From NCBI GenBank assembly GCA_965223775.1, contig OZ245021.1, positions 248,001 through 312,000 on the forward strand: a stretch of 64,000 nucleotides of DNA, in the 5' to 3' direction. Positions 59,500 to 64,000 of the stretch are shown one piece after another (within the stretch, counting starts at the first letter, position 1; each line of letters opens with the position of its first letter). Source of the DNA: JAJDXW01 sp965223775. GTDB lineage: Bacteria; Pseudomonadota; Gammaproteobacteria; HK1. The translations under genes were made by a program, and so were the position numbers. The notes beneath the pieces are model-generated. The model was not told where the DNA came from. It made no database searches and was given only the letters and a program-made list of their open reading frames with translations.

Positions 59500-60183
59500 T
59501 CAGCCGTCTCCGCCGGACGGTTCTCCCGGATCGCCGTCGGGACCCGCTTCCGATCCCGAGGGAAGATCGAACTCCTCCGCGTCTTCCGCCACTTCCTCGA
59601 CCTCGGTCACCCGCGAGACCTGGATGCTGACCACCGGCTGATCGTGCTCGGTACCATGCACGAGGGCCGGAATTTCCACCCCCTCGGGGAGCGGGATCTG
59701 GCTCAGGTGGATGCTGTCGCCAATGTCCATGTGCAGGGTGTCGACCGCGAGGTATTCCGGCAGGTCCTTGGGCAGACAGGTGATCTCCACCTCCGTGGTG
59801 TGGTGGGAGATCGAGCCGCCGGCCCGCCGCCCGGGGGAACTTTCCTCGTTCTCGAAGCGGATGGGCACGAGCATGGTGAGCCGCTGCGTCTCGCTCACCC
59901 GCAGGAGGTCCAGGTGCAGGATGCGCTCGGTCGCCGGGTGGCGCTGCAGGCTCTTGATGACCGCCCTCTCCTCGCGTCCGTCCACCTTCACGGTGAGCAC
60001 GTGCGAGAAGAACGCCTCGTTCGAGAGCTGCCGCCGGATCACGTTCTCGGCGAGCTCGAGGGGCACCGGCGCCTGAGCCGCGCCGTACATGATTGCGGGT
60101 ATCCGTCCCTCGCGCCGGAGCCGGCGCACCGCGCCCTTGCCTTGCCCGGAACGGATGTCCGCGTGAAGTTCGAACTCGGCCAT
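59500..60183 (-). CDS. rplY: 50S ribosomal protein L25 (general stress protein Ctc form)
   Basis: The 227-residue protein has the L25 domain (ELHADIRSGQGKGAVRRLRREGRIPAIMYG, about residues 4-95), which binds 5S rRNA, and the TL5/Ctc C-terminal beta domain (about 100-195, with VEIPALVHGTEHDQPVVSIQ). An acidic tail follows. The two-domain form is the usual one in bacteria other than E. coli. It lies between prs and pth, as in many Gammaproteobacteria. Confidence 0.95.
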   Translation of the reverse strand: MAEFELHADIRSGQGKGAVRRLRREGRIPAIMYGAAQAPVPLELAENVIRRQLSNEAFFSHVLTVKVDGREERAVIKSLQRHPATERILHLDLLRVSETQRLTMLVPIRFENEESSPGRRAGGSISHHTTEVEITCLPKDLPEYLAVDTLHMDIGDSIHLSQIPLPEGVEIPALVHGTEHDQPVVSIQVSRVTEVEEVAEDAEEFDLPSGSEAGPDGDPGEPSGGDG

Positions 60184-60289
60184 GAATCGAGATCTCCGTG
60201 GTGGTTCGTTACAGGTTCGTCGAATCGGAAAGAGCAGCGCGCCGCCGGCCGTGATCGGACCGTGATCGGACCATGGCCGGACCGCGGGC

Positions 60290-61309
60290 CTACTCCATGA
60301 AGAGCTCCCCGACCGACCGGCCGGTGCAGATTCTGAGGATGCTCTCGGCGAGCAGCTCGGCGATGCTGAGCCGGCGAATGCGGGGACACGCCGCCGCCCG
60401 CTCGTCGAGCGGAATGGTGTCGGTGACGACCAGCTCGTCGAGGTCCGACTGCTCGATGTTGTCCACCGCGGGCTCCGAGAGGACCGCGTGCGTGCAGTAC
60501 GCGAACACCCGTTCCGCGCCCCGCTGCTTCAGGGCGCGTGCGCCCTGGCAGAGGGTCCCCGCGGTATCGGCGATGTCGTCGACGATGAGGCACGTTCGTC
60601 CCTTGACCTCGCCGATGATGTTCATCACCTGGGCCTCGTTCGCCCGCGGCCGGCGCTTGTCGATGATGGCGAGCTCCGCGTCGTCGAGCTGCTTGGCGAT
60701 CGCCCGGGCCCGCACCACGCCCCCCACGTCCGGGGAGACCACGATCGGATCGGTCAGCTCCTTGCGCCACATGTCGCCGAGCAGGACCGGGGAGGCGTAG
60801 ATGTTGTCGACCGGAATGTCGAAGAACCCCTGGATCTGATCCGCGTGAAGGTCCACGGTCAACGCCCGGTGCGCCCCCGCGGTCGAGATCATGTTCGCCA
60901 CCACCTTGGCCGAGATGGGAACCCGGATGGAGCGCGGGCGTCGGTCCTGGCGGGCGTAGCCGAAGTAGGGGATGACGGCGGTGATGCGCCCCGCCGACGC
61001 CCGGCGCACCGCGTCCATCATGATGATGAGCTCCACCAGGTTCTCGTTGGCCGGCCGGCAGGTGGAGTTGACGATGAATATGTCCTTTCCCCGGACCGAG
61101 TCGTTGATCTCGACGTTGACCTCGCCGTCCCGGAATCGGCCGATCGTCGCCCGGCCGGGCGGAGCGCCGAGATGGGCGCAGACGTCCTCCACCAGCCCCG
61201 TGCTCGACGAGCCGGCGAAGATCATCACGGAATCCGGATCGAGCGGCGACTCGCCGAAGGACGGCGGTAGCTGCGAATCTCCCAACAGTCCGAATCGGGT
61301 ATCGTTCAT
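60290..61309 (-). CDS. prs: ribose-phosphate pyrophosphokinase
   Basis: The enzyme makes PRPP from ribose 5-phosphate and ATP for nucleotide, His and Trp synthesis. Motifs: FRDGEVNVEINDSVRGKDIFIV near residue 59, VIPYFGYARQDRR near 113 (ATP loop), TVDLHADQIQGFF near 149, and the PRPP site VDDIADTAGTL near 241. The full frame has 339 residues, about 25 more than usual; a start at the ATG of MIFAGSSS (61225) would give 311. The ATG at 61309 is kept because the extension is open, but this is unsure. tRNA-Gln and ispE lie upstream. Confidence 0.94.
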   Translation of the reverse strand: MNDTRFGLLGDSQLPPSFGESPLDPDSVMIFAGSSSTGLVEDVCAHLGAPPGRATIGRFRDGEVNVEINDSVRGKDIFIVNSTCRPANENLVELIIMMDAVRRASAGRITAVIPYFGYARQDRRPRSIRVPISAKVVANMISTAGAHRALTVDLHADQIQGFFDIPVDNIYASPVLLGDMWRKELTDPIVVSPDVGGVVRARAIAKQLDDAELAIIDKRRPRANEAQVMNIIGEVKGRTCLIVDDIADTAGTLCQGARALKQRGAERVFAYCTHAVLSEPAVDNIEQSDLDELVVTDTIPLDERAAACPRIRRLSIAELLAESILRICTGRSVGELFME

Positions 61310-61412
61310 CGCGTTCGGCTCCAGGGTCTCATCCTGGGTGGCGCTCTCGATCCTGTCCGGGGCCCCCGGCTCTCCGCCCGCCGCCCCGCCGCCGGCCGGC
61401 CGGCCGGGGGAA

Positions 61413-61487
61413 TGGCTGGGGTGCCAGGATTCGAACCTGGGAATGCTGGGATCAAAACCCAGTGCCTTACCGCTTGGCTACACCCCA
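61413..61487 (-). tRNA. tRNA-Gln (anticodon TTG), CCA end encoded
   Basis: The minus strand folds with acceptor TGGGGTG/CACCCCA, discriminator G and encoded CCA, anticodon arm CTGGG-TTTTGAT-CCCAG giving TTG, and T arm CCAGG-TTCGAAT-CCTGG. Its place between ispE and prs is a known gammaproteobacterial arrangement. Confidence 0.97.
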
Positions 61488-61518
61488 AGATCTGGTGGCG
61501 CGTCCGGCCGGCGGGCCG

Positions 61519-62427
61519 CTATCCGCATTCCCCGGCGGCAAGCCCCCTTGCCGGCCCCCGCGGTCCGCTCCTTCGCAACGGCGATTCGGCGATGCCCCGT
61601 ACGATCCAGCCGTCCCAGCCCTCCGGCAGTTCCCGCATCGCCCGCCGCGCGGACTCCTCTCCCCGAAACACCCCGAAGGCCGCCGAACCGGTGCCGGTCA
61701 TCCTTGCCCAGTCGGCTCGTTCCACGCGCTGCCTGAGCCATTCGATCAGGTCATCGACCGCCGGATGGCGAACGCGCACTACCGGCTCGCAGTCGTTGCC
61801 GGCCGCGGCGAGCAGGGCGGCGACGTCGACCGGCCGGCCCGCGGAAAGGGCGGGCATTTTGAGCGGAGGGGAATCCCGTGTCAAACGGGTATCGGCGAAA
61901 ACTTGCGCGGTCGAAACGAAGATCCGCGGGTGGACGACGAGATACCACAGGGGCGGGAGCGGGAGCGCCCGGAGCCGTTCCCCGACCCCCTCCGCCCATC
62001 CGCTCCGGCCGTGCACGAACACCGGCACGTCCGCACCGAGCTCGAGTCCGAGGGCGGCGAGCCGGTGGTCGTCGAGCCCGGTCTCCCAGATCCGGTTGAG
62101 CGCCACGAGGGTGGTCGCCGCATTCGAGCTGCCTCCTCCGAGCCCGGCTCCCCGCGGGATCCGCTTGGTGAGGCGGATCGACACGCCCCTTCGGGCCGAG
62201 GTCCGGGCACGCAGCAGCTTGGCGGCGCGGACCGAGAGCTCGCTCCTCGCGTCGAGGCCGGGGGGCGGGTCCAGGAGCACGATACGGTCGTCGCGCCGCG
62301 GGGTGATCTCCACCTCGTCGCCGAAGTCGAGAAGCTGGAAGACGGTCTGGAGATCGTGCCGTCCGTCCGTCCGGCGCCCGGTGACGCGAAGAAACAGGTT
62401 GAGCTTCGCGGGAGCGGGCCAGCGCAT
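61519..62427 (-). CDS. ispE: 4-diphosphocytidyl-2-C-methyl-D-erythritol kinase
   Basis: This GHMP kinase phosphorylates CDP-methylerythritol in the MEP isoprenoid pathway. It starts MRWPAPAKLNLFLRVTGRRTDG (catalytic Lys and substrate loop), has the GHMP glycine loop PRGAGLGGGSSNAATTL near residue 92, the catalytic Asp in LGADVPVFVHG near 131 and MTGTGSAAFGVF near 246. The ATG at 62427 overlaps the lolB stop (TGATG); a GTG one codon earlier is possible. A 20-residue Arg/Gly-rich tail follows the domain. Confidence 0.94.
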   Translation of the reverse strand: MRWPAPAKLNLFLRVTGRRTDGRHDLQTVFQLLDFGDEVEITPRRDDRIVLLDPPPGLDARSELSVRAAKLLRARTSARRGVSIRLTKRIPRGAGLGGGSSNAATTLVALNRIWETGLDDHRLAALGLELGADVPVFVHGRSGWAEGVGERLRALPLPPLWYLVVHPRIFVSTAQVFADTRLTRDSPPLKMPALSAGRPVDVAALLAAAGNDCEPVVRVRHPAVDDLIEWLRQRVERADWARMTGTGSAAFGVFRGEESARRAMRELPEGWDGWIVRGIAESPLRRSGPRGPARGLAAGECG

Positions 62428-63047
62428 CACTCGACGCGCCAGTCGCGGATCGCGATCCGGACCACGACGCCTTCGCCCCGCAAGGTGATCCGGTCCGGAA
62501 GGGCATTCCCGCGGGAGTCCCCGCGGTACTTGTAGTCCAAGCGCCAGCCCTGTTGCGCGAGCGACGAGAGCCGCCCGGCCTCGTCGAGCGTCCAGCCCTG
62601 TACGGGGACGCCGGGCCGCGCGCGGGCGGTGATCCAGTACCGGAGGGACGACGCCGGCAGATCCCAGCCGAGCTCCCCGACGAACAGCGCTTCCGGCGTG
62701 CGGGCGCTCCGGCGCTCGCCCCGGGCCGTCGTCAGCTCGACCTTCCCCGGGCGGCCTTCCACCTGCAGCGCCCCCTGTCCGAACGGCCCGCTCAGCCGGA
62801 GCAGGAAGTCCTCGCGTACCTGCCGCCAGTCGAGAGACCCGCTCCAGCTACCGCCGCCGTCGCCGTCGCCGGTCCGCGCCGCGAGCTTGCCGATCGCGCG
62901 CCAGCGCTCGATGACGTCGTCCGGAGGCCCCTCGCGCGGCAAGGGAGGTCCGTCCCGGCGCCACGGCGCCCGGGAGCAGCCGGCGAGGAGCAGGGCCAGC
63001 GCGCCGGAGGCGAAGAGCCGCCGGCGCCTCGCGTCGACAGGATGCAT
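62427..63047 (-). CDS. lolB: outer-membrane lipoprotein insertion protein LolB
   Basis: The 206-residue lipoprotein has a signal peptide with lipobox LALLLAGC (Cys near residue 22), then WRAIGKLAAR and WSGSLDWRQVREDFLLRLSGPFGQG, the LolB beta-sheet start. GWDLPASSLRYWITARARPGVPV and ALPDRITLRGEGVVVRIAIRDWRV complete the family. LolB receives lipoproteins from LolA at the outer membrane and occurs in beta- and gammaproteobacteria, which supports the taxonomic call. It overlaps ispE and follows the TPR gene by 1 bp. Confidence 0.93.
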   Translation of the reverse strand: MHPVDARRRRLFASGALALLLAGCSRAPWRRDGPPLPREGPPDDVIERWRAIGKLAARTGDGDGGGSWSGSLDWRQVREDFLLRLSGPFGQGALQVEGRPGKVELTTARGERRSARTPEALFVGELGWDLPASSLRYWITARARPGVPVQGWTLDEAGRLSSLAQQGWRLDYKYRGDSRGNALPDRITLRGEGVVVRIAIRDWRVE

Positions 63048-63048
63048 C

Positions 63049-64000
63049 TCAGGACCCGAATCGCGCGATCGTCTCGAGCAGCACCGCGTTGTCCGGAGCT
63101 TCCTCGAGGGCGGAGCGCCATATGTCGCGGGCCTCGTCACGCAGTCCCAGCGCCCAGAGCACTTCGCCGAGATGGGCGGCGACCACGGGATCCCGCTCCC
63201 CCTCGTACGAGCGGCGCAGGTGCTCCGCCGCCTCCTCGTTCCGCCCCAGGCGGTAGAGCACCCACCCCATGCTGTCGACGATGTGGTACTGGTCCGGCTC
63301 GAGAGCGAGGGCCCGCTCCACGAGCTCGAGCGCTTCGTGGTAGCGATCGGTGCGGTCCGCGAGGGTGTATCCGAGCGCATTCAGGGCCTCGGCGTGATCC
63401 GGGTCGCGAGCGATGATCGAGCGCAGGTCGCTTTCCAGGATGTCGAGACGGTCGATCCGCTCCGCGACCATCGCGCGCGCGTAGAGCAGCTCGGCCTGCT
63501 CCGGGTAGGCGTCGAGCGCCCCGTCGAGGACGGTCATCGCCTCGTGGGGACGTTCCGCACCGAGGAGCAGGCCGCTCTCCGCCCGATAGAGCCGAACGTC
63601 CTCGCTCTCCGCGCGGCGCGGGGTGGCGACCAGGTGCCAGCGCGCCCATCGAAGCTGCCCCGTGTCCGCCATGATCTCCGCCGAGCGGATTCGCGCGCTC
63701 ACGTAGTAGACCCCCTCGCGCACTCTCCGATAGGCCCTGAGGGCCTGGTCGGGAGCCGCCGTCGCTTCGTCGATGAGGCCCGTGAAGTACCACGCCCCGT
63801 CGCGCCATCCCGGCCAGCGGTAGAGCTCGCGGAAGTGGGGGCGCGCGTCGTCGTAGCGGTCCATCGTCGTCAGCAGCCGGCCGAGCTCCCACCGCGCATC
63901 GAGGTCGTTCGGGCGGTGTGCGAGCAGGGCCGCGTACCGGTCGCGGGCCTCTTCCCGGCGCCCCGCGGAGGCGAGGAGCCGTGCGTGGGTGAGCAGGAGG
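63049..64000 (-). CDS. tetratricopeptide-repeat protein, C-terminal part (5' end outside window)
   Basis: At least 317 residues are visible and the frame is open to the window edge. Repeated helix pairs with TPR spacing are clear, such as AEALNALGYTLADRTDRYHEALELVERALALEPDQYHIVD, a classical TPR pair near the C-terminus. Proteins of this type commonly precede lolB in Gammaproteobacteria and are predicted exported or outer-membrane-associated, but the N-terminus that would show a signal peptide is not in the window. Its stop is 1 bp before the lolB start, so they form one operon. Confidence 0.9.
   Translation of the reverse strand, partial: LLLTHARLLASAGRREEARDRYAALLAHRPNDLDARWELGRLLTTMDRYDDARPHFRELYRWPGWRDGAWYFTGLIDEATAAPDQALRAYRRVREGVYYVSARIRSAEIMADTGQLRWARWHLVATPRRAESEDVRLYRAESGLLLGAERPHEAMTVLDGALDAYPEQAELLYARAMVAERIDRLDILESDLRSIIARDPDHAEALNALGYTLADRTDRYHEALELVERALALEPDQYHIVDSMGWVLYRLGRNEEAAEHLRRSYEGERDPVVAAHLGEVLWALGLRDEARDIWRSALEEAPDNAVLLETIARFGS

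Noticed and set aside
4..63990. CRISPR array
   Set aside because: No regularly spaced 20-40-bp repeats with unique spacers were found, and no cas genes.

Overview
The window looks like GC-rich (roughly two-thirds G+C by eye) chromosomal DNA of a gammaproteobacterium. The best evidence is the right end, where TPR protein - lolB - ispE - tRNA-Gln - prs - rplY - pth - ychF lie in one orientation. That order, with the outer-membrane lipoprotein insertase LolB, is characteristic of Gammaproteobacteria (established knowledge). The remaining 57 kb is accessory DNA: catabolic and transport genes set among mobile-element debris, pseudogenes and toxin-antitoxin-like genes, as in many host-associated or marine genomes. 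The lineage cannot be fixed more closely from this sequence alone.

Layout. 1-2.8 kb: tail of an SDR dehydrogenase, an MttB-family methyltransferase without pyrrolysine, and a class I glutamine amidotransferase. 2.9-8.5 kb: tRNA-Arg(CCG) followed by a decayed island with a double AlpA regulator, a Doc toxin beside an unknown protein, a 109-bp dispersed repeat, and a NucS/DUF91-like nuclease broken by a one-base frameshift. 8.7-13.8 kb: a class II ketol-acid reductoisomerase gene (ilvC) cut in two by a 3.6-kb transposon with a 6-bp target duplication. 14-26.4 kb: MFS transporter, a relic of the same transposase, two nearly identical agmatinase-family genes in direct repeat 9.86 kb apart, and between them a ribose-type sugar ABC operon and an unknown-protein/PIN gene pair. 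26.8-34 kb: two luciferase-like flavin oxidoreductases, a quinone reductase, NnrS, a NIPSNAP protein, DUF1127, and relics of an ADP-ribosylglycohydrolase and a phosphoesterase. 34-46 kb: CaiB-type CoA transferase, class III aminotransferase, CDF metal transporter, a CDGSH-cupin fusion, kynureninase and a hydantoinase/oxoprolinase pair, mixed with two families of small inverted-repeat elements. 46-55.7 kb: an AlbA/Schlafen-type protein, then an amidase divergent from a complete five-gene peptide ABC transporter. 55.8-57.6 kb: truncated AAA ATPase, hairpins and a PIN/Phd-like toxin-antitoxin pair. 57.6-64 kb: the conserved housekeeping block.

How the genes may work together (inference). The amidase and Dpp/Opp-type importer suit uptake and hydrolysis of amides or small peptides. 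HyuA/HyuB open a lactam or hydantoin ring using ATP. Kynureninase with the CDGSH-cupin protein points to tryptophan or aromatic breakdown. The agmatinase-family pair would release urea from guanidino compounds. If the ilvC break is present in the whole population and no second copy exists, the cell would be a branched-chain amino-acid auxotroph, which would fit this scavenging repertoire.
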